Shown here piece by piece: positions 34,470 through 45,253 of a DNA stretch of 59,884 nucleotides. Below the pieces are notes generated by a model, which was not told where the DNA came from, did not search any database, and was given only the letters and a program-made list of their open reading frames with translations. The stretch lies in assembly GCF_003403015.1 (NCBI RefSeq), contig NZ_QURL01000011.1, forward strand, positions 7,501 to 67,384, written 5' to 3'. Numbering within the stretch: the stretch's first letter is position 1; each line of letters opens with the position of its first letter. Both the position numbers and the translations under genes were made by a program. The stretch is from Fulvimarina endophytica. Lineage in GTDB: Bacteria; Pseudomonadota; Alphaproteobacteria; Rhizobiales; Rhizobiaceae.

Positions 34470-35305
34470 CAGGCGGCCTCGCTCGTCGTCTTTGCCTGGC
34501 GCTGCGGCTGAACGGGCAGGCGCAGGACCGTTGCGGCCGTGTGCTCGTCGCGCAGGATGTCGGCGAAGCGGATCAGTTCGAGCCGGCCGTCGAAATGCTC
34601 GGCGACCGCCGTCAAGCTTTCCACCCAGTCCCCGGTATTGACGTATTCGACGCCCGAGAGGGCGCGAAGCTCGGCATGGTGGATATGGCCGCAGATGACG
34701 CCGACGCAGTCCCGCCTTTCGGCCTCGCCCGCCAGCGCCTCCTCGAAGGCCCCGATGAAGCTGACGGCGTTCTTCACCTTGAGTTTCGCCCAGGACGAGA
34801 ACGACCAGTAGGGAAAGCCGAGCTTCCGCCGGATGGTGTTGAAGACCACGTTGAGGGCGATCGCCGCGTCATAGGCCCAGTCGCCGAGATAGGCGATGAG
34901 CCGGGCATTGCGCACCACGATGTCGAATTCGTCGCCGTGCATCACAAGGAAGCGTCGGCCGTCGGCGGTCACGTGGACGTCGTTCTGGCGCACTTCGACG
35001 CCGCCGAAATGCTGGCCGGGAAAGCTGCGCAGGAACTCGTCGTGATTGCCGGGAATATAGACGATGCGCGTGCCCTTGCGCGCCTTGCGCAACAGCTTCT
35101 GCACCACGTCGTTATGGCTCTGCGGCCAGTGCCAGGACCGCTTCAGGCGCCAGCCGTCGACGATGTCGCCGACGAGGTAGAAGGTCTCGGCGTCGTAGCG
35201 CCTCAGGAACTCGATGAACATGTCGGCCCGGGCCGCCTTGGAGCCCAGATGGATGTCCGAGACGAAGATGGTCCGGAAGGTCTTGGATTCGCTCGATTGA
35301 GACAT
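34469..35305 (-). CDS. UDP-2,3-diacylglucosamine pyrophosphatase-like metallophosphoesterase
   Basis: 278 residues from ATG at 35305. Calcineurin-like dimetal site: FVSDIHLGS (D-x-H), VGDIVDGW (GD-x-x-D), IPGNHDEFLR (GNHD), VMHGDEFD and ICGHIHHAEL (GH-x-H). LpxH-like proteins of this kind cleave UDP-diacylglucosamine in lipid A synthesis. This longer version, paired with a GT4 glycosyltransferase, is a common alphaproteobacterial arrangement and may act on another lipid or nucleotide. Which is the case cannot be decided here. Confidence 0.85.
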   Translation of the reverse strand: MSQSSESKTFRTIFVSDIHLGSKAARADMFIEFLRRYDAETFYLVGDIVDGWRLKRSWHWPQSHNDVVQKLLRKARKGTRIVYIPGNHDEFLRSFPGQHFGGVEVRQNDVHVTADGRRFLVMHGDEFDIVVRNARLIAYLGDWAYDAAIALNVVFNTIRRKLGFPYWSFSSWAKLKVKNAVSFIGAFEEALAGEAERRDCVGVICGHIHHAELRALSGVEYVNTGDWVESLTAVAEHFDGRLELIRFADILRDEHTAATVLRLPVQPQRQAKTTSEAA

Positions 35306-35550
35306 GTCGCTCCCGCGTCCTCGTTCTCTCATCGTGACGGGACATGCATTGGGCGAGTTGCGTAACATCCGTGTGACGCGCGGGCGCCCGGGAGCCCTTG
35401 TGGCACCCGGGCCGGGTCCGGCCGGCAACAGTCGGATCGCTCGCGCTATCGTTAGCCGGGAAGATGTGGATCGAGGCCCGGGGCGCGTTGGCTTCCGCCC
35501 CTCCTGCCTCTATCTTCGCCCGCTCAAGCGATGTGGTAGGGAGCCGGTCA

Positions 35551-37869
<2,319 letters not shown>

Positions 37870-37879
37870 ACGGGTTCCC

Positions 37880-37925
37880 GCCCCGCCCGCCCGAAAGTGT
37901 GGGCGGGGCGCAACACCTCGTTTTT
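37880..37925 (+). terminator. maeB: Probable terminator after maeB
   Basis: GCCCCGCCC (37880-37888) pairs perfectly with GGGCGGGGC (37901-37909), starting 11 nt after the maeB stop. TTTTT follows 11 nt beyond the stem, further than in a textbook intrinsic terminator. The strength of the stem makes termination likely all the same. Confidence 0.55.
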
Positions 37926-38033
37926 CGCGGTCCCGCGTGGCGGAACGCTTCGATGCTAAGGCCGTAATACATATTCCACCGGTCGGCGATCCGAGGATCG
38001 ACCCGACGGATGCAGCATGAGGACCCCGTGGCC

Positions 38034-38792
38034 ATGACCGACACGACAAGCCGGTTCCTTCCCCGGTTCCTGCTCGCGGCGAGCGTTCTGGCGGCAGGTC
38101 TCGTTCCGATGGCTCCGCAGCCCGTGGCCGCCCAGTCCTTCCTGCAGAAGATGTTCGGCGCCCCGACGGCCGAGCATCGGCGCAAGATCAGGCAGCCGGT
38201 GCGCAAGGTGATCCGCAAGAAGCAGGTGCGCAAGCGCACGGTCTCGCGCCAGGCGGTGAGCCGTTCGAGCAGCCATTCGAGCGCGCGCGCGTCACACGGC
38301 GCGGCCGCCTCCAGCCATACCTACCAGACGCTTTGCGTGCGCAAGGCGGACGGCTACTTCTTCCCGATCAGCTTCTCGACGACCGAAACCTATTTCGACC
38401 GCGACCTGGAAGCCTGCGAGGCGCGCTGCCCCGGCACGGATGTGGATCTCTACGTCCACCGGGTCCTGCGCGAGGAGCCCGACCAGATGGTGAGCCACAC
38501 CTCGGGCCGAAGCTATACCGACCTGCCCTCGGCCTTCCTCTACAAGACCGCCGGCATCGACGAGACGGCGGCCAAGGCCTGCGAGATCGCGCCCGAGCTC
38601 GACCCCGTGATCACGGTCGCCGAGAATCTGGGCGCGCTTCCCTTCCAGTCCGCGATCCCCCTGCCCGCGCGCCGGCCCGATCCCTTCTCGGCGATCGCGG
38701 GGCTGGAGACGGCGGCCGTGGAGCCGCAGACGGCGAGCGCGGAGCCGGTGGTCATCCGCCAAGTCGGGCCGCAATTCTTTCCCGACCAATGA
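38034..38792 (+). CDS. DUF2865 exported protein
   Basis: 252 residues. The N-terminus FLPRFLLAASVLAAGLVPMA ends in PVAAQS, a good signal peptide with cleavage after AAQ or similar. After a basic Ser/Arg-rich linker comes the DUF2865 core: LCVRKADGYFFPISFSTT, EACEARCPGTDVDLYVHRV and SGRSYTDLPSAFLYK. Function unknown; the family is found mostly in Rhizobiales. Four cysteines in the core probably form disulfides in the periplasm. A GTG six bases upstream is an alternative start. The last 41 bases overlap the 3' end of the convergent gltX. Confidence 0.85.
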   Translation: MTDTTSRFLPRFLLAASVLAAGLVPMAPQPVAAQSFLQKMFGAPTAEHRRKIRQPVRKVIRKKQVRKRTVSRQAVSRSSSHSSARASHGAAASSHTYQTLCVRKADGYFFPISFSTTETYFDRDLEACEARCPGTDVDLYVHRVLREEPDQMVSHTSGRSYTDLPSAFLYKTAGIDETAAKACEIAPELDPVITVAENLGALPFQSAIPLPARRPDPFSAIAGLETAAVEPQTASAEPVVIRQVGPQFFPDQ

Positions 38793-40128
38793 GCGGCAGG
38801 AGCGCGGCCAGTTCCGGTCCGTGATCGAGGCCCGTGAGGGCAAGCCTCAGCGGCATGAAGAGCTGGCGCCCCTTGCGTCCCGTCGCAGCCTTCAGGGCCT
38901 TGGTCCAGGCGCTCCATGTTCCCTCGTCGACCGGCCCTTCCGGCAGATGGGCGAGGGTCTCGCGCAGGAAGGCCGCGTCCTCGCCGGGCAGATCCGCCGG
39001 ATGCGGCACCTCGCCGTAGACGATCTCGCGCCAGCCGGCGGCATCGTTCACCCTCGAACAATTCGCCCGGACCGCCTGCCAGAACGCGTCGTGATCGTCG
39101 GTGGGCACCGCGAACCGCTTGAGGCGCCCGGCAACGGCCGGCGTCTCCAGCCGGTGCACCAGATCCTCGTTGAGGCGGTCGAGTTCGGCGGGGTCGAATT
39201 TCGAGGCGGACGGCGAGACATCCTTCAGGTCCAGCCGGTCGGCCAGCGCGTCCAGATCGTCCATCGCCTCGATCGAGCCGGCAAGGCCCACGAGCACCGC
39301 GAGCGAGGCGAGCGCCATCGGCTCGTAGCCCTCGCGCCGCAGGGCATCGATCGAGAGCGCGCCGGAGCGCTTGGAAAGCCCCTCCCCGGTCAGCGTCGTG
39401 ATGAGGTTGTGATGGCCGAAACGGGGCGGCGTCAGGCCCAGCGCCTCGAAGATCGCGATCTGGACCCCGGTATTCGTCACATGGTCGTCGCCGCGAACGA
39501 CGTCGGTGATGCCGAGATCGCCATCGTCGACGATCGAGGGAAGGGTATAGAGATAGCTGCCGTCCTCGCGGATCAGCACCGGGTCCGACAGGGAGGCGAG
39601 ATCCACCGTCTGGGGGCCGCGGACGAGATCGTCCCAATGGACCTCGCTGCGCTTCGTGATCGCCGGGTCGCCATCGTGATTGGGCAGGAGAAAGCGCCAA
39701 TGGGCCTTTCGCCCGTCCGCCTCTAGCCTGGCCTTCTCCTCGGCGGAAAGGCGCAAGGCCTCGCGGCCATAGACCGGCGGGAGCCCGCGCGCGGCGAGCC
39801 GCTTGCGCTTGCGGTCGAGTTCGTCCGGCGTCTCGTAGCAGGGATAGAGGAGCCCCCGGCTCTTCAGGCGTTCGGCCGCCTCGTCGTAGAGCCGCACCCG
39901 GTCCGACTGGCGCACGACGAGGTCCGGCACGATGCCGATCCAGGCGAGATCGGTCTCGATCCCGTCGGCGAAGGCCCGGGTCGAGCGCTCCTGGTCCGTA
40001 TCGTCGAAGCGCAGGACGAAGCGCCCGCCCGTCTTTTTGGCCTGGAGCCAGTTGAAGAGCGCGGTTCTCAGGTTTCCGATATGGATGAGACCGGTCGGCG
40101 AGGGAGCGAAGCGAAATGTCGGGTTCAT
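38752..40128 (-). CDS. gltX: Glutamyl-tRNA synthetase
   Basis: 458 residues, class I synthetase. The HIGH motif is FAPSPTGLIHIGNLRTALFN (HIGN), and the KMSKS loop is LTGEGLSKRSGALS. RFDDTDQERS and VVRGDDHVTNTGVQI are the family blocks for glutamate and tRNA acceptor binding. The C-terminal anticodon domain is slightly short. Many rhizobia have two gltX genes with different specificity for tRNA-Glu and tRNA-Gln; which this is cannot be told. It diverges from the PAP2 gene. Confidence 0.94.
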   Translation of the reverse strand: MNPTFRFAPSPTGLIHIGNLRTALFNWLQAKKTGGRFVLRFDDTDQERSTRAFADGIETDLAWIGIVPDLVVRQSDRVRLYDEAAERLKSRGLLYPCYETPDELDRKRKRLAARGLPPVYGREALRLSAEEKARLEADGRKAHWRFLLPNHDGDPAITKRSEVHWDDLVRGPQTVDLASLSDPVLIREDGSYLYTLPSIVDDGDLGITDVVRGDDHVTNTGVQIAIFEALGLTPPRFGHHNLITTLTGEGLSKRSGALSIDALRREGYEPMALASLAVLVGLAGSIEAMDDLDALADRLDLKDVSPSASKFDPAELDRLNEDLVHRLETPAVAGRLKRFAVPTDDHDAFWQAVRANCSRVNDAAGWREIVYGEVPHPADLPGEDAAFLRETLAHLPEGPVDEGTWSAWTKALKAATGRKGRQLFMPLRLALTGLDHGPELAALLPLIGRERIAARLGG

Positions 40129-40342
40129 GGGACGAGGCGTTACCAGACTGCCTCCGCGCCGCGCAATCGTTCCCGGCGGAGCACGATGCCGAAGAGTTGT
40201 ATGACGCGTCCGGCGAGATCGCGCGGCAGAACGACGTCTCGAAGCGAAATGCCGGCCCCGCCTCCTCGCATTTCACGTCGGCGCATTGCTCGCGGGCCTT
40301 GCGGCTACAGATTGCGCCAAGAGCCAACGCCCGGAGCCCTCG

Positions 40343-41149
40343 ATGTACGACATCGCCCACCTGAAGACCCTCGTCAGAAAGCGCGTCGAACTGCGTGTCC
40401 TGATCGCGATCCTCCTTGCCGCCGCCGCGATCTGGGCGTTCGTGGCGATCGCCGGCGAGGTGACCGAGGGCGACACCCAGGGCCTCGACGAGGAAATTCT
40501 CCTCATGATGCGCAGTCCGGCCGATATCAGGGAGCCCTACGGCCCCCATTGGCTGGAGGTTCTCGGCCGCGACCTGACGGCGCTCGGCGGCACCGGCATC
40601 CTCATCATGATCACGGCGTTCGCCGCCCTCTACATGATGATGCGGGGCGGCCTGCGCACCGCTCTCGTGATGGTGGCGGCGATCGCCTCGGGCTTTGCCG
40701 CGAGCCAGCTTCTCAAATGGGGCTTCTCGCGGCCGCGCCCCGATCTCGTCCCGCACGGGACCTATGTCTACACGTCGAGCTTTCCGAGCGGCCATTCCAT
40801 GATGTCGGCGGTCGTCTACCTGACGCTCGCGATCCTCACGGCCCGCACCGAGGCCCTGTGGCGGGTGCGGGTCTTCCTCATTCTCTCGGCCGTCGTCCTC
40901 ACCGTCCTCGTCGGCATCAGCCGGGTCTATCTGGCGGTCCACTGGCCGAGCGACGTCCTCGCCGGCTGGACGATCGGCGCGGCCTGGGCGATTGCCTGGT
41001 GGTTCGTCGCGCGCTGGGTGAGCGAGCCGGCGGCAGGCCGGGGCGGCGAGGCGGTCGCAGCCTCCGATCCCGCGGCCGGCATCGAGGAGACCCGCGCGCC
41101 GGAGACGGAGGCGGACCGGATCGCCGAGGCCGACCGGCCGGCACGATAA
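40343..41149 (+). CDS. PAP2-family membrane phosphatase
   Basis: 268 residues from ATG at 40343, preceded by CCCGGAG. Five or six membrane helices. The three acid phosphatase motifs are complete: KWGFSRPRPD (K-x6-RP), SFPSGHSMMS (PSGH) and SRVYLAVHWPSDVLAG (SR-x5-H-x3-D). It dephosphorylates lipid phosphates such as undecaprenyl pyrophosphate or phosphatidic acid at the outer face of the inner membrane. The last 45 residues are acidic and disordered. Confidence 0.91.
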   Translation: MYDIAHLKTLVRKRVELRVLIAILLAAAAIWAFVAIAGEVTEGDTQGLDEEILLMMRSPADIREPYGPHWLEVLGRDLTALGGTGILIMITAFAALYMMMRGGLRTALVMVAAIASGFAASQLLKWGFSRPRPDLVPHGTYVYTSSFPSGHSMMSAVVYLTLAILTARTEALWRVRVFLILSAVVLTVLVGISRVYLAVHWPSDVLAGWTIGAAWAIAWWFVARWVSEPAAGRGGEAVAASDPAAGIEETRAPETEADRIAEADRPAR

Positions 41150-41175
41150 CGCCCGGCGAGGAACCCGCCGGGCGT
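41149..41175. terminator. Strong hairpin between convergent PAP2 and thrS genes
   Basis: ACGCCCGGCG and CGCCGGGCGT form a perfect 10-bp stem with a 7-nt loop, starting on the last base of the PAP2 stop codon. The U-tract is short on both strands (CGTTC and TTATCG). It probably stops transcription from both sides. Confidence 0.55.
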
Positions 41176-41228
41176 CGTTCATGATCGGATGGGAGTGCCG
41201 GTCGGCCCGGCCGGCGGAAAGGCCGGTC

Positions 41229-43235
41229 TCAGGCCTCGGCGCTCCGCTTCATCGCCTTGCGCATCACGTCGGGCGGCGTGGCTTCGGCGGCCAGCGTCTC
41301 GACCGCCTCTTCGAGGCCCATCGCCGTCTGGTCCTTGGAGCCGAGGCGGCGGATATTGACCGCCCGCTCCTCGGCCTCCCGCTTGCCGCAGACCACGATC
41401 ACCGGGACCTTGGCGAGCGAATGCTCGCGCACCTTGTAGTTGATCTTCTCGTTGCGAAGATCGGTCTCCACCTTCAGCCCCGCTTCGCGCAGGATCCCGG
41501 CGACCTCGAGGGCGTAGTCGTCGGCTTCCGAGGTGATGGTCGTGACCACCGCCTGCACCGGCGCGAACCAGAGCGGCATGTGGCCGGCATGGTTCTCGAG
41601 GAGGATGCCGAGAAAGCGCTCCATCGAGCCGCAGATCGCGCGGTGGATCATCACCGGCCGCTTCTTCTCCGAATTCTCGTCGATATAGAAGGCGCCGAAG
41701 CGTTCGGGCAGGTTGAAGTCGACCTGGGTCGTGCCGCACTGCCATTCGCGGCCGATCGCGTCGCGCAGGGTGTATTCGAACTTCGGCCCGTAGAACGCGC
41801 CCTCCCCTTCCAGAATACCCGTCTTGATACGGCCGTCCGACTGGGCCTCGATCTCCTTCAGGACATCGCCCATGATCTTTTCGGCATGGTCCCAGTTCTC
41901 GTCCGAGCCGACGCGCTTCTCGGGCCGCGTGGAAAGCTTCACCACGATCTCCTCGAAACCGAAATCGGCATAGATCGAGAGGATGAGATCGTTGATGCGC
42001 ATGCATTCGGCGGCGAGCTGGTCCTCGGTGCAGAAGACGTGCGCGTCGTCCTGGGTGAAGCCGCGCACGCGCATCAGCCCGTGCAGGGCGCCCGAGGGCT
42101 CGTAGCGGTGCACATTGCCGAACTCGGCATAGCGGATGGGCAGTTCGCGATAGCTCTTCAGGCCATGCTTGAAGATCTGCACATGGCCCGGGCAGTTCAT
42201 CGGCTTGATGGCGAAGACCCGGTGATCGGCCTCCGCGTCGTCGGGATGGGTGAGCGCATGGGCCGACTTCACCGCGAACATGTTCTCCTGGTACCAGCCC
42301 CAGTGGCCGGAGGTCTCCCAGAGCGACTTGTCGAGGATCTGCGGCGCGTTCACCTCCTCATAGGTGCCGTCGAGCCGGCGCCGCATGTAGGAGACGAGGT
42401 TCTGGAACATGCGCCAGCCCTTGGAATGCCAGAACACGACGCCCGGCCCCTCCTCCTGGAAGTGGAACAGGTCCATCTCCCGGCCGAGCCGGCGATGGTC
42501 GCGCTTCTCGGCCTCCTCCAGCATGGTCAGATAGGTCTTGAGCTGGTCCTTGGTGGCGAAGGCCGTGCCGTAGATGCGCGAGAGCATGGGCCGGGTGGAA
42601 TCGCCGCGCCAGTAGGCACCGGCCGTCTTCATCAGCTTGAAGGCGTCGCCGATCTGTCCCGTGGAGGCCATGTGCGGGCCCCGGCAGAGGTCGAACCATT
42701 CGCCCTGGCGGTAGATCTTGAGATCCTGATCAGCGGGAATCGCGTCGACGAGCTCGACCTTGAAGTCCTCGCCCTTCTCGGCGAACACCCGGCGCGCCTC
42801 GTCGCGCGACCAGACCTCCTTGGTGAAGGCGGCGTTGCGCTGGATGATCTCGGCCATCTTCTTCTCGATGACCGGCAGGTCCTCGGGCGTGAAGGGGGTC
42901 TTGCGCGAAAAATCGTAGTAGAAGCCGTTCTCGATCACCGGGCCGATGGTGACCTGAGTGCCCGGCCAGAGCTCTTGCACGGCCTCGGCGAGCACATGGG
43001 CGCAGTCGTGGCGGATGAGTTCGAGGGCGCGCGGATCGTCCCGCGTCAGGATTTCGAGGGCACCGGCACGGCCCACCGGATCGGAAAGATCGCGCACCTC
43101 GCCGTCGAGGGCGTAGGCGACGGCCTTCTTGCCGAGCGATTTGGAAATGCCCGATGCGATCTCGGCGCCGGAGGTTTCGGGCGCGTACTCCTTGATCGAA
43201 CCATCGGGAAAGGTGAGGGAAACGGCCTCGGCCAC
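41229..43235 (-). CDS. thrS: Threonyl-tRNA synthetase
   Basis: 668 residues from GTG at 43235, preceded by AAGGAG at 8 nt; a longer frame to 43307 has no such site. Class II synthetase. TGS domain about residues 1-62 (VSLTFPDGSIKEY), second additional domain with HDCAHVLAEAVQELWPGT (editing site), catalytic core with KPMNCPGHVQIFKHGLKSYR, FGNVHRYEPSGALHGLMRVR and WQCGTTQVDFNLPERF, and the C-terminal anticodon domain. All three zinc ligands (Cys in NCPGH and two His) are in place. Confidence 0.96.
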   Translation of the reverse strand: MAEAVSLTFPDGSIKEYAPETSGAEIASGISKSLGKKAVAYALDGEVRDLSDPVGRAGALEILTRDDPRALELIRHDCAHVLAEAVQELWPGTQVTIGPVIENGFYYDFSRKTPFTPEDLPVIEKKMAEIIQRNAAFTKEVWSRDEARRVFAEKGEDFKVELVDAIPADQDLKIYRQGEWFDLCRGPHMASTGQIGDAFKLMKTAGAYWRGDSTRPMLSRIYGTAFATKDQLKTYLTMLEEAEKRDHRRLGREMDLFHFQEEGPGVVFWHSKGWRMFQNLVSYMRRRLDGTYEEVNAPQILDKSLWETSGHWGWYQENMFAVKSAHALTHPDDAEADHRVFAIKPMNCPGHVQIFKHGLKSYRELPIRYAEFGNVHRYEPSGALHGLMRVRGFTQDDAHVFCTEDQLAAECMRINDLILSIYADFGFEEIVVKLSTRPEKRVGSDENWDHAEKIMGDVLKEIEAQSDGRIKTGILEGEGAFYGPKFEYTLRDAIGREWQCGTTQVDFNLPERFGAFYIDENSEKKRPVMIHRAICGSMERFLGILLENHAGHMPLWFAPVQAVVTTITSEADDYALEVAGILREAGLKVETDLRNEKINYKVREHSLAKVPVIVVCGKREAEERAVNIRRLGSKDQTAMGLEEAVETLAAEATPPDVMRKAMKRSAEA

Positions 43236-43381
43236 TGGCTTGCTCCTTGGGTTTCCAGTCCCGCCTACGAGCGCGGGTGGGGTGAATGAAGTCGCCCTCC
43301 TCAACACCGGAGAACGGGCCCGGTATAGGCGGAACGCAGATGGGGCTCAAGCAGAGAGACAGGAAGAGAGAGGACCCTTCG

Positions 43382-43861
43382 ATGAACACGAATCCAGACC
43401 TTGCGAGCGACTGGACGCCGCCGGAACGGATCAGGCCCATCGCGATCGGCCTCATCGTCGCCGACGGCCATGTCCTCCTGATGGAAGTGCGGGACCGAAC
43501 CGGTTTCCTCAAGGGCTTTCGGCCGGTCGGCGGCGGCATCGAATTCGGCGAGAGCGCGGAACAGGCCCTGCTTCGCGAATTTCGCGAGGAACTCGGCTGG
43601 GAACCGCATGCGGCCTCGCTCCTGACGGTCTGCGAGAACCGCTTCGAACACAATGGCGCACCCGGCCACGAGATCGTCTTCGTCTTCTCCGGCGAGCGCC
43701 CCGAGGGCGCCCCCGCCCCGCTCCCGGACACCCGTCTCGATTTCCTCGACCACGGGGTCGCGACGTCGATCCGCTGGGTTGCGCCCGACGAACTCGAACG
43801 GGTGCCGATCTATCCGGAGGCGATCGAACCGCTTCTGCGCACGGCGATCGCCGGGACTTGA
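43382..43861 (+). CDS. NUDIX hydrolase
   Basis: 159 residues from ATG at 43382, preceded by GAGAGGA. The Nudix box is exact: GGGIEFGESAEQALLREFRE followed by ELGW, binding the catalytic magnesium. LMEVRDRTGFLKGFRPVGG precedes it. The enzyme hydrolyses a nucleoside diphosphate linked to another group; the substrate cannot be inferred. Its stop abuts the stop of the convergent yidD without a gap. Confidence 0.9.
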   Translation: MNTNPDLASDWTPPERIRPIAIGLIVADGHVLLMEVRDRTGFLKGFRPVGGGIEFGESAEQALLREFREELGWEPHAASLLTVCENRFEHNGAPGHEIVFVFSGERPEGAPAPLPDTRLDFLDHGVATSIRWVAPDELERVPIYPEAIEPLLRTAIAGT

Positions 43862-44113
43862 TCACTCCGGCACGTTGTCGATCCCGCCCTTGCCGAACGG
43901 CCCGCAGCGGCCGACGCGCTTCGCCGTCAGCCAGCCGCCGCGCAACAGCCCGTGCCGGGCGATCGCCTCATAGCCATATTCCGAACAGGTCGGCAGGTGC
44001 CGGCAATGGCCGCCGATCAGTGGCGAGAAGGTGAGCTGGTAGAGGCGTACGAGCCCGATGCCGAGAAGCCGGCCGGGCGTCTTCGCCCAGGGGCCGGAAT
44101 AGTTACGCGACAT
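43862..44113 (-). CDS. yidD: Membrane protein insertion efficiency factor
   Basis: 83 residues from ATG at 44113. The whole YidD signature is visible: LVRLYQLTFSPLIGGHCRHL, PTCSEYGYEAIARHGLLRGG and RVGRCGPFGKGGIDNVPE with the conserved cysteines. YidD assists YidC in inserting proteins at the inner membrane, where it is peripherally bound. The first 11 bases overlap the 3' end of hepT. In relatives yidD follows the IscU-like gene directly; here two toxin-antitoxin genes lie between. Confidence 0.92.
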   Translation of the reverse strand: MSRNYSGPWAKTPGRLLGIGLVRLYQLTFSPLIGGHCRHLPTCSEYGYEAIARHGLLRGGWLTAKRVGRCGPFGKGGIDNVPE

Positions 44114-44477
44114 CTTCGCCGGCCTCGCTGAGGATCGGTTCGAGCGCTGCCTTGAGAACCGGAATGTCCCGGCGACCCGTCGCGACGACGATCGCGACGA
44201 TGACGTCGTCATAGCCGTGGACCAGACGGTTGCGCATCGTGTAGGCGGCAAGCAGCTCGAGTTCGGGATGGGCGGCAGCAAATCCCGGATGCTTGCGAAG
44301 AATGCGTCCGCTGAGCTCCCCCACCTGCTCCACGGCCTTGGAAAGCGCCAGCTCGTGCACCCGCCTGGTCTCGAAAAGGGTATCATTTGCGCCTTCGAGC
44401 AGAGCCTCGACTTCACGGCACCAGTCATGGAGCGACAGGAGCCGGTCGATAAGATCGGATGGAAGATCGGCGTTCAC
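44103..44477 (-). CDS. hepT: HepT-like (DUF86) toxin of a MNT/HEPN pair
   Basis: 124 residues, mostly helical. The HEPN ribonuclease motif R-x4-H-x-Y is intact in MRNRLVHGYDD (Arg82, His87, Tyr89). HepT proteins cleave RNA and are silenced when the partner MntA attaches AMP to the motif tyrosine. The gene overlaps mntA by 4 bases (ATGA) and yidD by 11, so all three may share a transcript. VEALLEGANDTLFETRRVHE is typical of the family N-terminus. Confidence 0.85.
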   Translation of the reverse strand: MNADLPSDLIDRLLSLHDWCREVEALLEGANDTLFETRRVHELALSKAVEQVGELSGRILRKHPGFAAAHPELELLAAYTMRNRLVHGYDDVIVAIVVATGRRDIPVLKAALEPILSEAGEDVA

Positions 44478-44782
44478 AGGGGAACGGCGCCTCTGCCGAT
44501 CCGCTCGCGCGTTCGCATCGGAAAGCCGTTTTCCAGACGAATATCGACGCGAACCCCGGTTTTGCGCGTCAGTTCGATCTCCATCCTGGCCAGATCGAAA
44601 TAGGTGAATGTCGGCGCACGCTCGTCCGAGGCGAGAAACTCCACGAGAATATCGAGATCGCTCTCCTCGCCGTCCTCGCCCCTCGCCACCGATCCGAAGA
44701 CGCGCGGATTGGCGACGGGATAACGCGACAGGATCTCCCGGATCGTCTCGCGATGCCTGTCGAGGGCTTCGGAGGGCTTCAT
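44474..44782 (-). CDS. mntA: MntA-like nucleotidyltransferase antitoxin
   Basis: 102 residues with a minimal nucleotidyltransferase fold. The GS-x10-D-x-D motif is exact in VFGSVARGEDGEESDLDILV (Gly30-Ser31, Asp42, Asp44). VRVDIRLENGFP gives the third acidic strand. It is expected to AMPylate the adjacent HepT. It starts 18 bp after the stop of the IscU-like gene, so it may rely on that gene's promoter. The product is slightly shorter than many MntA proteins but not truncated in any motif. Confidence 0.85.
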   Translation of the reverse strand: MKPSEALDRHRETIREILSRYPVANPRVFGSVARGEDGEESDLDILVEFLASDERAPTFTYFDLARMEIELTRKTGVRVDIRLENGFPMRTRERIGRGAVPL

Positions 44783-44800
44783 GTCGCGGCGCCGCCTCGC

Positions 44801-45253
44801 TCAGGCCGCCTGCGAGGAGGACTTGCCGTTCGCCTCGATCTGGTCGAGGGCGTCCACCACCGCGTCGAAGGTCAGCATGGTGGAGGCGTGGCGCGCCTTG
44901 TATTCGCGCACCGGCTCCAGATATTTCAGGTCCTCGAACCGCCCTTCGGGCGCCGGGCCGTTCTCCTTCAGCATCGCGCGCATGGTCTCGCGCACGGCCC
45001 TCAGTTCGGCCGGCGTCGCGCCGATGATGTTGCGCGCCATCACCGAGGAGGAGGCCTGGCCGAGGGCGCAGGCCTTCACCTCGTGGGCGAAATCGGACAC
45101 CTGGCCGCCGTCCAGCTTCAGGTCGATATGGACGGTCGAGCCGCAGAGCTTGGAATGGGCCGTCGCGCTCGCATCGGGCGCATCGAGGCGTCCGGTGCGC
45201 GGAATATTGCCGGCCAGTTCCAGGATGCGGCTGTTGTAGACGTCGTCGATCAT
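44801..45253 (-). CDS. IscU/SufU-like iron-sulfur scaffold protein, reduced ligand set
   Basis: 150 residues with the NifU_N fold: MIDDVYNSRILELAGNIPRT and LDGGQVSDFAHEVKACALGQ. Only two cysteines exist in the whole protein, Cys37 (SKLCGSTVH) and Cys62 (KACALGQASSS). In canonical IscU/SufU the first is followed by Gly-Asp and a third Cys lies in a later A-R-x-x-C motif; here these are Gly-Ser and ARHAST. Two of the usual cluster or zinc ligands are thus missing. From memory rhizobial homologues share this form. The role is probably iron-sulfur related but not that of a standard scaffold. It diverges from folE. Confidence 0.82.
   Translation of the reverse strand: MIDDVYNSRILELAGNIPRTGRLDAPDASATAHSKLCGSTVHIDLKLDGGQVSDFAHEVKACALGQASSSVMARNIIGATPAELRAVRETMRAMLKENGPAPEGRFEDLKYLEPVREYKARHASTMLTFDAVVDALDQIEANGKSSSQAA

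Noticed and set aside
38540..41182. An 880-codon minus-strand frame crossing gltX and the PAP2 gene
   Set aside because: It runs out of frame through gltX and antisense through the PAP2 gene; both have full catalytic motifs in other frames.
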